NCBI GenBank assembly: GCA_934408835.1
Contig: CAKRVU010000098.1
Coordinates: forward strand, 1 to 5,439
Source of the DNA: an uncultured Oscillospiraceae bacterium
GTDB taxonomy: Bacteria > Bacillota > Clostridia > Oscillospirales > Ruminococcaceae
Direction of reading: 5' to 3'
DNA: 5,439 nt
The translations under genes were made by a program, and so were the position numbers. The notes under the pieces were generated by a model. That model ran no database searches, was not told the origin of the DNA, and saw only the letters and a program-made list of their open reading frames with translations. Below are positions 1 through 5,138 of this stretch, one piece after another (the first letter of the stretch is position 1; each line of letters opens with the position of its first letter).

Positions 1-1
1 C

Positions 2-30
2 ATTATATACCTTCCGCTCCCCAATTACAA
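2..30 (-). promoter_or_regulatory. Predicted sigma-A promoter reading off the left edge
   Basis: On the minus strand, TTGTAA (30..25) is followed after 17 bases by a perfect TATAAT (7..2). The -10 matches the consensus 6/6 and the -35 matches 4/6, with ideal spacing. It lies downstream of the PII-like gene and its probable terminator, so it most likely drives a separate gene outside the window. The same bases could also be read as a purine-rich ribosome binding site, GGAAGG (15..10), six bases before an ATG at 3..1. I cannot tell from three codon bases whether a gene starts there. Confidence 0.5.
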
Positions 31-67
31 GTATGGCGCGGGAAAATTCCAAATCAAAAGGGATAGC

Positions 68-96
68 AAAAACCGGCTCTTGCGACAGACGGTTTT
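68..96 (-). terminator. Probable intrinsic terminator of the PII-like gene
   Basis: Read on the minus strand, AAAACCG (96..90) pairs with CGGTTTT (75..69), and TCT (89..87) pairs with AGA (80..78) across a two-base bulge. The loop is six bases and a run of five T ends the hairpin. It lies about 65 bases after the PII-like stop codon and before the next minus-strand promoter, which is where a terminator would be expected. The stem is AT-rich at its base, so termination may be partial. A second weaker hairpin (CGCGG 111-115 with CCGCG 133-137, TTCT with AGAA inside) lies between it and the gene and has no T run. Confidence 0.35.
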
Positions 97-159
97 AAAA
101 GGCTTATCACCGCGGCTTCTCATCCAGAAAAACCGCGTTGACTCAGCGCCTCAACTTTA

Positions 160-495
160 TTACAAACGCAGCCCTTCAATGGAATCAATCGGAAGGGTAA
201 ATAAAATTCCAGTGTTCGGTTCTGACAGGGATCCTATCACCCGATTGACAGTCTCCCGAAACAATTCTTCTTGCTGCCCATCCACTACCGTAAAGATGGT
301 GCGATTCTCTGGATTTTGAGGATCAAGCAATGCCTTGAGAGAATTCATAAAAACGCTCTCCCCATTTGAATATAAAGAACTGGCCATCCCCATAGAATTC
401 AGGATCGTTGCGCCTCTAAGTCCTCCGTTTGAAAGCGCCAGCAGCAACTCATCCAGCTTTTCCACATCATTGAGTACAAAAATAAGCAGTTTCAT
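160..495 (-). CDS. PII-like small signalling protein (non-canonical)
   Basis: This encodes 111 residues. The chosen ATG (495..493) lies seven bases after a perfect AGGAGG (508..503) and gives a protein beginning MKLLIFVLN. A longer in-frame reading to position 711 crosses the predicted promoter and is rejected. The N-terminal beta strand and helix, the GLRGATILNS segment (about 25-34) and the C-terminal strand GILFTLPIDSIEGLR (96-110) resemble the ferredoxin-like fold of PII/GlnB proteins, which form trimers and bind nucleotides or small effectors. The canonical T-loop with its modified tyrosine and the usual GlnB signature are not visible. The stretch 35-68 is instead a different, SNGES-containing insert. 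It is therefore a PII-like relative, not GlnB or GlnK, and its effector and partner are unknown. It is monocistronic as far as seen, and no ammonium transporter or glutamine synthetase is adjacent. The gene is well supported; the family assignment is by pattern only. Confidence 0.72.
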   Translation of the reverse strand: MKLLIFVLNDVEKLDELLLALSNGGLRGATILNSMGMASSLYSNGESVFMNSLKALLDPQNPENRTIFTVVDGQQEELFRETVNRVIGSLSEPNTGILFTLPIDSIEGLRL

Positions 496-560
496 CCGTT
501 TCCCTCCTGTTATCATCTCCACCGCTATCGGTTTGCTTGTCGCCGCGTCCGCCGGTAAAA

Positions 561-580
561 GTCGGCTGATATCATACGAC
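561..580. promoter_or_regulatory. Imperfect palindrome in the PII-like leader
   Basis: GTCG (561-564) and CGAC (577-580) flank a perfect eight-base palindrome TGATATCA (567-574), so 16 of 20 positions are symmetric. On the minus strand it sits about 9 to 28 bases after the predicted transcription start of the PII-like gene. That placement suits a repressor operator or a leader hairpin. No known regulator is recognised from the sequence. Confidence 0.3.
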
Positions 581-595
581 TGTGTTTTTCGCTTT

Positions 596-624
596 ATTAT
601 AGCACAAAGACGCGCCCGCTTCAA
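596..624 (-). promoter_or_regulatory. Sigma-A promoter of the PII-like gene
   Basis: On the minus strand, TTGAAG (624..619, 4/6) is followed after exactly 17 bases by TATAAT (601..596, 6/6), with TGC directly before it giving an extended -10. Predicted transcription starts near 589, leaving a leader of about 94 bases before the ATG at 495. The rest of the divergent region, roughly 625-776, shows only a short ten-base-spaced direct repeat, TCTGAT at 649-654 and 659-664, and no gene. Confidence 0.68.
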
Positions 625-776
625 TCCCGAATCGGCAAAGATTTTTAATCTGATAAGGTCTGATTTTGTAAGGATTTGTCTCAGATCCATTCTTTCGACC
701 TGAACCCGCAAAAAGGGACAAAAACACCCACCTCAACCAGAAGGAATCTCTTTGAAATAACGCGCGCATTTTTGCC

Positions 777-805
777 TTGACAGCAAATAGAAGTTGTGGT
801 ATGCT
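777..805 (+). promoter_or_regulatory. Sigma-A promoter of cdd
   Basis: A perfect -35 TTGACA (777-782) is followed after 17 bases by TATGCT (800-805, 4/6). TGG directly before the -10 supplies an extended -10 element. Predicted transcription starts around 812, giving a leader of about 60 bases. It is the strongest plus-strand promoter in the window and is divergent from the PII-like promoter, with the two -35 boxes about 150 bases apart. Confidence 0.8.
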
Positions 806-813
806 GAGTTTAT

Positions 814-828
814 CGGACAACATGTCCG
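814..828. promoter_or_regulatory. Perfect palindrome at the cdd transcription start
   Basis: CGGACA (814-819), three bases, then TGTCCG (823-828) form a perfect 6+6 inverted repeat that begins within a few bases of the predicted start of transcription. This is a classic position for a repressor operator that blocks initiation. As RNA it would be a short hairpin with a three-base loop at the very 5' end, which could also protect the transcript. I do not recognise the cognate regulator. Confidence 0.4.
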
Positions 829-870
829 TATGCCTATTACAATATAAATCATAAAGGAGACTGAGTTAAG

Positions 871-1263
871 ATGACAACACAGGAATTGATTCAGACAGCG
901 GCGACAGCCCGCGAAAACGCCTATGTTCCCTATTCTCATTATAAAGTAGGCGCCGCCTTGGTAGCAGACGACGGCACCGTTTATACCGGCGCAAACATCG
1001 AGTTTGTCAACGGCACCTCCAATTGCGCAGAACGCACAGCTCTCTTCCACGCAGCCGCAGAAGGAGTCAGACGGTTTCAAAGGATTGCCGTTGTAACAGA
1101 AGACGGTTCCGGAACCCCCTGTGGCTTTTGCCGTCAGGCTTTGGTAGAATTTTGCCCCCTCGATATGGAAGTAATCGTGTCTGATATCAACGGAAACTAT
1201 CGTTCTTATACCCTCGAACAGCTGCTGCCGGTTCCGTTTACCCCCGACGTGCTCCAAAAGTAA
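871..1263 (+). CDS. cdd: Cytidine deaminase
   Basis: This zinc enzyme hydrolyses cytidine and deoxycytidine to uridine and deoxyuridine plus ammonia (EC 3.5.4.5) in cytoplasmic pyrimidine salvage. The 130 residues match the small homotetrameric type of Firmicutes (B. subtilis Cdd is 136). Visible motifs are PYSHYKVGAAL (20-30), substrate-binding N42 and E44, CAER (52-55) with zinc ligand C52 and proton-shuttle E54, and PCGFC (83-87) with zinc ligands C84 and C87. All catalytic residues are present. The segment between E44 and C52 reads FVNGTSN, one residue shorter than the usual eight-residue NAxY-type stretch, so it lacks the Asn after E44 and the usual Tyr. The ATG follows AAAGGAG (853-859) by 11 bases, slightly long. 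It appears monocistronic, because the next gene has its own promoter. Confidence 0.96.
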   Translation: MTTQELIQTAATARENAYVPYSHYKVGAALVADDGTVYTGANIEFVNGTSNCAERTALFHAAAEGVRRFQRIAVVTEDGSGTPCGFCRQALVEFCPLDMEVIVSDINGNYRSYTLEQLLPVPFTPDVLQK

Positions 1264-1330
1264 TCAAATTTCGCTTCTTCCAACAGTCTTTTTCCAAAAT
1301 GGGAAGCCCCCTCAATAAGCGCCAATTTGA
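1264..1330. repeat. Nested inverted repeats after cdd
   Basis: Three nested arms can pair: TCAAATT (1264-1270) with AATTTGA (1324-1330), CGCTT (1272-1276) with AAGCG (1317-1321), and CTTCC (1277-1281) with GGAAG (1302-1306). They begin right after the cdd stop codon. The structure could act as a transcript 3' end or as a weak terminator, but no run of T follows it and the inner loop is 20 bases, so efficient intrinsic termination is doubtful. Confidence 0.25.
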
Positions 1331-1403
1331 AAAAGCTCGTCAAGCGTTCTCGAAAATTTTACACAAAAACAATAAAATATCAATTCTATTGCTTGTAATA
1401 AAC

Positions 1404-1412
1404 TGATATAAT
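1404..1412 (+). promoter_or_regulatory. Extended -10 promoter of the lipoprotein gene
   Basis: TGA followed directly by a perfect TATAAT (1407-1412) makes an extended -10 element. No good -35 is present at 16 to 18 bases (TTCTAT at best), but the upstream stretch from about 1355 is very A/T-rich and could assist polymerase binding. Predicted transcription starts near 1419, giving a leader of about 49 bases. The ATG at 1411 overlaps this -10 box, which argues against using it as a start codon. Confidence 0.55.
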
Positions 1413-1467
1413 GAAAGAGAACTTGAATGGTTTTCAATCAATTGTTGATGAAAGGAGTCATAAAACC

Positions 1468-1908
1468 ATGAAAAAATTAGCATTATTTATCGGCGCGGCA
1501 TTATCTATGTCTCTGCTGTTCGCTGGATGCAGCTCGTCGACCCCAACGGAAACATCCGCTACACCTTCTTCTGAAAGCAGCGTGAGCGGAACTGTAGAAA
1601 GCGGAAATGCCAGCGTTGCAGGGACCACTTGGAAACTGGTCGACGGAACCGTAACAGACCCTAGGACCGGTAATACTGTCGCAAGCGAAGACTTGGTTGC
1701 CCTGCTCGGATCTCTGTCCTTGACTTTTAATAACGACGGAACATTCACCTTCACCTATGGAGATGTTTCCAGCGAAGGCACCTATGTGCAGGACGGTTCT
1801 ATTGTTACGATTACCGAACAGTCCGGCGAAACCGCTTCTTTCTCAGTTGAGGGCGGTCTTATGACCTGGGATATCAATGGAAACATCTTGATTTTGTCGC
1901 AGGGGTAA
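1468..1908 (+). CDS. Small secreted lipoprotein with a C-terminal beta-rich domain
   Basis: This encodes 146 residues. The start at 1468 follows AAAGGAG (1451-1457) by 10 bases and begins a standard lipoprotein signal: MKK, a hydrophobic stretch (4-18), then lipobox LFAGC with the lipid-carrying Cys at 21. The mature protein should be anchored to the outer face of the membrane. Residues 22-50 form a Ser/Thr/Glu-rich linker. Residues 51-146 form a beta-rich domain with a TWKL opening followed by repeated strand pairs such as LTFNNDGTFTFTYG, GTYVQDGSIVTIT and FSVEGGLMTWDINGN. This pattern resembles small lipocalin-like domains of clostridial lipoproteins in which a strand, DGTF and a GTY motif recur. 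No catalytic residues or partner are apparent and the function is unknown. It has its own promoter and a terminator-like hairpin, so it is probably monocistronic. The gene call is firm; the domain resemblance is tentative. Confidence 0.85.
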   Translation: MKKLALFIGAALSMSLLFAGCSSSTPTETSATPSSESSVSGTVESGNASVAGTTWKLVDGTVTDPRTGNTVASEDLVALLGSLSLTFNNDGTFTFTYGDVSSEGTYVQDGSIVTITEQSGETASFSVEGGLMTWDINGNILILSQG

Positions 1909-1988
1909 GCCTTTCCATCTGAACCGGCTTCAAAGGATTCGATAAAAACTCTGAATTTGAATTTATTTGAACTGAATAGGAATCGCGT

Positions 1989-2040
1989 GAAATGGCTTGA
2001 GATCTGTGTAAACAGATATCATGCCATTTTATTTGCGTTT
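1989..2040 (+). terminator. Long hairpin terminator after the lipoprotein gene
   Basis: AAATGGC (1990-1996) pairs with GCCATTT (2023-2029), TGA (1998-2000) with TCA (2019-2021), and ATCTGT (2002-2007) with ACAGAT (2012-2017). This gives 16 base pairs interrupted by two single mismatches. The loop is GTAA, a GNRA-type tetraloop, which stabilises RNA hairpins. T-rich sequence follows (TTTTATTTGCGTTTTT). It lies about 80 bases after the lipoprotein stop codon and most likely ends that transcript. The T run is interrupted, so a role as a stabilising 3' hairpin is an alternative. Confidence 0.6.
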
Positions 2041-2165
2041 TTCCGGCAATCCTTTTTTCACAGGAGCTGTCGGCAACCAGTTCTAACTCCGGCATAAAAG
2101 CGCACCGACACTTTGTTTCTTTGTCGGCAAAAACGAATTCATCATTTTGGGATACTTCAAAGTGT
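2041..2165. other. Non-coding stretch with short inverted and direct repeats
   Basis: No gene is supported here. TGTCGGCAA occurs twice (2068-2076 and 2122-2130), and CCGACA (2105-2110) lies between. CCGACA could pair with either copy's TGTCGG, giving two mutually exclusive weak hairpins. CCGGCA also occurs twice (2043-2048 and 2089-2094). No T run follows either hairpin and no promoter clearly reads through them, so a regulatory role is only possible, not shown. Confidence 0.2.
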
Positions 2166-2199
2166 TTACCGCCCGGCTGTCAACGCCCGACCGCGGTAA
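2166..2199. promoter_or_regulatory. Dyad directly upstream of the gyrA promoter
   Basis: TTACCGC (2166-2172) and GCGGTAA (2193-2199) form a perfect seven-base inverted repeat, with CGG (2174-2176) and CCG (2187-2189) pairing inside. The dyad ends at the base before the predicted -35 box. This position suits an activator or repressor site for gyrA. If transcription begins farther upstream it would be a leader hairpin instead. Confidence 0.33.
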
Positions 2200-2227
2200 T
2201 GGACGCAAACAAACGAAACGGTATAAA
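2200..2227 (+). promoter_or_regulatory. Predicted gyrA promoter
   Basis: TGGACG (2200-2205, 4/6) and TATAAA (2222-2227, 5/6) are spaced by 16 bases. Predicted transcription starts near 2234, giving a leader of about 38 bases. The upstream lipoprotein gene ends in a terminator-like hairpin, so gyrA needs its own promoter and this is the best candidate in the gap. Confidence 0.5.
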
Positions 2228-2271
2228 ATCAGGATGGACAAACGCAATCGGAAACAGGCAGGAGAAAATGT

Positions 2272-4779
2272 ATGGGAAACGAAACGCTATTTGATTCAAA
2301 TATTGGGACGGTAATTCCGGTCGACATCGAACGGGAGATGAAGAAATCGTTCCTGGATTATTCGATGTCAGTTATTGTGAGCCGTGCGCTTCCGGACGTA
2401 CGCGACGGCTTAAAACCGGTACATCGCCGGATTATCTATACCCTTTGGGAAAATGGAATTTTCCCCGAAAAGGCGTACCGTAAATGCGCCGATACAGTCG
2501 GTTCGGTGCTCGGACGGTATCATCCGCATGGAGACGCTTCGGTCTACGACGCTCTGGTGCGTATGGCTCAGGATTTTTCCTTACGTTATCCATTGGTGGA
2601 CGGACATGGAAATTTCGGCTCGGTGGACGGCGACCCGCCGGCAGCCTATCGTTATACCGAAGCAAAAATGAGCAAAATCTCAATGGAGATGATTACCAAC
2701 ATCAACAAAGATACCGTTGATTTTGGAATGAACTACGATGACCGTCTGAAGGAGCCGGAGGTTCTCCCCGCCCGGTTTCCAAACCTACTGGTAAACGGCT
2801 CGACAGGAATCGCCGTCGGCATGGCAACCAATATTCCGCCGCACAATCTTTGTGAAGTGATCGATGCCATCTGTCTGCTCATCGACAACCGGGACGTTGA
2901 GCTTCCCGAGTTGATGTCAAAAATCAAAGGTCCCGATTTCCCAACAGGTGGTATCATCATGGGTCAATCGGGAATCCGCGCAGCTTATGCAACCGGTCGC
3001 GGAAAGATCATTGTCCGTTCCCGTACTGAAATTGAAGAGTATAAACCGGGCCGCTTCCGAATTTTGGTAAGCGAGCTTCCATACCAAATCAACAAAGCTC
3101 GCCTCATCGAAAGTATCGCCGCGCATGTAAAGAATAAAAAGATCGAAGGCATCGTCACCCCGCGCGACGAGTCAGGGCGCGACGGAATGAGAATTGTCAT
3201 CGAAATCAAACGGGACGCCAACCCGCAGCTGGTACTGAATCAGTTGTTCCGATACACACAAATGCAAGAAACCTTCGGCGTAATCAACCTGGCGCTGGTG
3301 GACGGCGTCCCCAAGGTGATGACGCTCAAAGAAATGCTCTGTCATTATATTGATTTCCAGGCAAATGTCGTCAAACGCCGTACAGAGTACGACTTGAAAA
3401 AAGCCCGCGAACGGGAACACATTTTGCAGGGATTAAAGATCGCGCTGGATTATATCGATCAGGTCATCGCTACCATACGCGCCTCCAAAACCATTCCCGA
3501 GGCCAGAGAACATTTGATGGAGCGGTTCGGTCTGGACGAAATCCAGGCGGACGCCATTGTGAAAATGAGACTAGGGCAGCTCTCAGGTCTCGAACGTCAA
3601 AAAATTGAAGACGAGCTGACCGAGCTCCAAGAAGCTATCCGGGAATACTTGGATATTTTGGGAAGCCAGGCGCGAATCCTCGGAATAGTGAAGGAGGAGC
3701 TTTTAGCCGTCAAAGAAAAATACGGAGATCCTAGAAGAACCGACATTGTTGCCGTAAGTGGCGAAGTGGACATCGAAGACTTGATTCCAGAGGAAGAGTG
3801 CGTTGTCACCATGACCCATTATGGATACATCAAACGGCAGCCGATGGACGTATACAAAACGCAAAAGCGCGGCGGTCGCGGAATCAACGGAATGAAACAA
3901 CGGGAAGAGGATTTTACAGAAGACATGTTCATTGCCTCGTCGCATGATCATATCCTGTTTATCACCAACCGTGGCGTGATGTATCGTCTGAAATGCTATG
4001 AAATCCCCGAAGGAGGACGAAACTCCAAGGGAATCAACCTGGTAAACCTGTTACCTTTGGCGTCGGACGAAAAAATCACAGCAATGCTCTGCACCAAGGA
4101 CTTCGACCCGAACAAATATCTCGTTTGCGTTACCAAAAAAGGTCTCATCAAACGGACTCCACTGGATGCTTATCAAAACGTGCGCAAAAACGGATTGATC
4201 GCACTGACCCTGTTTGAAGATGACGAACTAGCTTTCACCCGTCTGACAGACGGAAACGATCAGCTCGTTGTGGCAACCGAAAACGGCATGGCAATCCGAT
4301 TTGAAGAAACCGACCTCAGACCCCTTTCGCGAAAGGCGCGCGGCATTCGCGCCATCCGTCTGCACGGTGACGACAAGGTGGTTGGTATGGCGCGCGTGCG
4401 TCAGGACGACGTGTTAATCACAGTGACCGATAAAGGGCGCGGTCGCCGAACAGACGTATCTGAATATCGACTGCAAAACCGTGGCGGCTCCGGAATTCTG
4501 AACTATAAGGCAACGGAGGAAAAGGGCTTCGTTGTCGGAATACAGGTTGTAAACGAAGAAGACGATTTGATTTTGGTGTCCAACGACGGCATCATCATCC
4601 GCATCCGCGCAAACGAAGTCGCCAAAACGTCCCGCTACGGCGGTGGCGTTCGCGTCATGCGTTGCCCGGACGAGCGCCGTGTTGCCGCCTTTGCCCGGGC
4701 AGAGCACTCGGATTCTGAGGATACCGCACACCCAGAACCCGCCGAAGACGAGCAAACGAAAGATAATCCCACAGAATAA
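2272..4779 (+). CDS. gyrA: DNA gyrase subunit A
   Basis: GyrA is the DNA breakage-reunion subunit of the A2B2 gyrase, which uses ATP bound by GyrB to introduce negative supercoils. The 835 residues fit the family (B. subtilis about 820, E. coli 875). The catalytic tyrosine is Y128, in [10 protein letters not shown], preceded by R127. The quinolone region is [17 protein letters not shown] (84-100), with Ala89 at the E. coli Ser83 position and Asp93 at the Asp87 position. The breakage domain runs to about 500 and includes a charged coiled-coil arm (about 365-475). A beta-pinwheel C-terminal domain follows with a GyrA-box QKRGGRG (531-537), which distinguishes it from ParC. It ends in an acidic tail (811-835). 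The ATG at 2272 lies seven bases after AGGAG (2260-2264). An out-of-frame ATG at 2268 opens only eight codons. gyrB is not adjacent, so gyrA stands alone. The last 32 codons (804-835) recur in tandem downstream. Confidence 0.98.
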   Translation: MGNETLFDSNIGTVIPVDIEREMKKSFLDYSMSVIVSRALPDVRDGLKPVHRRIIYTLWENGIFPEKAYRKCADTVGSVLGRYHPHGDASVYDALVRMAQDFSLRYPLVDGHGNFGSVDGDPPAAYRYTEAKMSKISMEMITNINKDTVDFGMNYDDRLKEPEVLPARFPNLLVNGSTGIAVGMATNIPPHNLCEVIDAICLLIDNRDVELPELMSKIKGPDFPTGGIIMGQSGIRAAYATGRGKIIVRSRTEIEEYKPGRFRILVSELPYQINKARLIESIAAHVKNKKIEGIVTPRDESGRDGMRIVIEIKRDANPQLVLNQLFRYTQMQETFGVINLALVDGVPKVMTLKEMLCHYIDFQANVVKRRTEYDLKKAREREHILQGLKIALDYIDQVIATIRASKTIPEAREHLMERFGLDEIQADAIVKMRLGQLSGLERQKIEDELTELQEAIREYLDILGSQARILGIVKEELLAVKEKYGDPRRTDIVAVSGEVDIEDLIPEEECVVTMTHYGYIKRQPMDVYKTQKRGGRGINGMKQREEDFTEDMFIASSHDHILFITNRGVMYRLKCYEIPEGGRNSKGINLVNLLPLASDEKITAMLCTKDFDPNKYLVCVTKKGLIKRTPLDAYQNVRKNGLIALTLFEDDELAFTRLTDGNDQLVVATENGMAIRFEETDLRPLSRKARGIRAIRLHGDDKVVGMARVRQDDVLITVTDKGRGRRTDVSEYRLQNRGGSGILNYKATEEKGFVVGIQVVNEEDDLILVSNDGIIIRIRANEVAKTSRYGGGVRVMRCPDERRVAAFARAEHSDSEDTAHPEPAEDEQTKDNPTE

Positions 4780-4835
4780 ACCTTACAACAGTTAAACGGC
4801 GGCTCCCTCTCCATCCTCTACCCGGACAAGCTCGC
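4681..4835 (+). repeat. gyrA tail repeat, copy 1 (includes the gyrA 3' end)
   Basis: This copy begins at GTTGCCGCC and carries gyrA codons 804-835, the TAA at 4777-4779, and the following 56 bases. The unit is 155 bases. The block from its start through about CTCCCTCTC (near 4811) is highly similar to copy 2, with four substitutions noted by eye. The last 25 or so bases are more diverged and align only with a one-base gap. It is the only copy that is part of a translatable gene. Confidence 0.92.
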
Positions 4836-4989
4836 GTTGCCGCCTTTGCCCGGGCAGAGCACTCGGATTCTGAGGATACCGCACACCCGGAACCAGCCGA
4901 AGACGAGCAAACGAAAGATAATCCCACAGAATAAACCTTATAACAGTTAAAAGGCGGCTCCCTCTCATCCGCTATCCGAACAATCTCGT
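4836..4989 (+). repeat. gyrA tail repeat, copy 2 (silent)
   Basis: A 154-base direct copy of the gyrA 3' end immediately follows copy 1. In the matching frame it encodes the same 32 residues ([10 protein letters not shown] to DNPTE) and the same TAA (4932-4934). The two differences in this part, CCA to CCG and CCC to CCA in the PEP segment, are synonymous. The frame is open from 4767 but has no ATG, GTG or TTG before the repeat, so it is probably untranslated. It is best read as a remnant of tandem duplication. Confidence 0.9.
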
Positions 4990-5001
4990 GTTGCCGCCTT
5001 T
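4950..5001 (+). repeat. Junction stem between repeat copies 2 and 3
   Basis: AAAGGCGGC (4950-4958) can pair perfectly with GCCGCCTTT (4993-5001) around a 34-base loop. The equivalent junction between copies 1 and 2 has the weaker GGCGGC (4798-4803) with GCCGCC (4839-4844). The stem ends in three T, so it has a faint terminator look, but the large loop makes efficient termination unlikely. It may slow polymerase or protect the gyrA mRNA 3' end. Confidence 0.35.
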
Positions 5002-5046
5002 GCCCAGGCGGAGCACTCGGATTCTGAGGATACCGCACACCCGGAA
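4990..5046 (+). repeat. gyrA tail repeat, copy 3 (truncated)
   Basis: The first 57 bases of the unit recur a third time, 154 bases after copy 2, with two substitutions (CGG to CAG, Arg to Gln, and GCA to GCG, silent). After CCCGGAA the match breaks off abruptly and unrelated sequence leads into the terminator. The similarity of the 37-38 bases before copies 2 and 3 (GGCGGCTCCCTCTC onward) shows that the junction region was duplicated as well. Confidence 0.88.
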
Positions 5047-5066
5047 TTCTCCGAAAAAGAAGGACA

Positions 5067-5124
5067 ACAAAAAAGCTGCTGCACTGCGACATGACGTCGC
5101 CGGTGCGGCAGCTTCTCTTTGTTT
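5067..5124. terminator. Strong bidirectional terminator between gyrA and gdhA
   Basis: AAGCTGC (5073-5079) pairs with GCAGCTT (5108-5114), GCAC (5081-5084) with GTGC (5103-5106), and GCGAC (5086-5090) with GTCGC (5096-5100). A T-G wobble joins the first two arms and the loop is five bases, giving about 17 pairs. On the plus strand it is followed by CTCTTTGTTT. On the minus strand the AAAAAA before it becomes a run of T. It can therefore end gyrA transcripts from the left and glutamate dehydrogenase transcripts from the right, whose stop codon lies about 25 bases away. Confidence 0.87.
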
Positions 5125-5138
5125 AAGTTATCATGTTA

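Noticed and set aside
496..711. N-terminal extension of the PII-like gene to 711
   Set aside because: The ATG at 495 has an ideal AGGAGG, and the extension crosses a near-consensus promoter and its -10 box. The extended residues do not resemble the family.
733..1257. 174-residue minus-strand frame opposite cdd
   Set aside because: It covers a well-supported cytidine deaminase in antisense, shows no recognisable protein, and has no ribosome binding site that I can see.
1411..1467. Upstream start of the lipoprotein gene at 1411
   Set aside because: That ATG overlaps the TATAAT box, has no good ribosome binding site, and would place 19 polar residues before a textbook signal peptide.
1874..2095. 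73-residue minus-strand frame in the gap before gyrA
   Set aside because: It runs through the long terminator hairpin and has no family resemblance or supporting promoter.
4767..4934. Copy 2 of the gyrA tail as a separate small gene
   Set aside because: The in-frame stretch from the preceding stop has no ATG, GTG or TTG before the conserved part and no placed ribosome binding site.
4681..5046. CRISPR array or mobile-element repeat
   Set aside because: The units are contiguous 154-155 base copies of the neighbouring gene's end. There are no short repeats with unique spacers, terminal inverted repeats or transposase.
4655..5092. 145-residue minus-strand frame with internal repeats, looking like a repeat protein
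   Set aside because: It is antisense to the gyrA tail repeats. Its protein repeats are a by-product of the 154-155 base DNA repeat staying near the same frame, with no supported start site.
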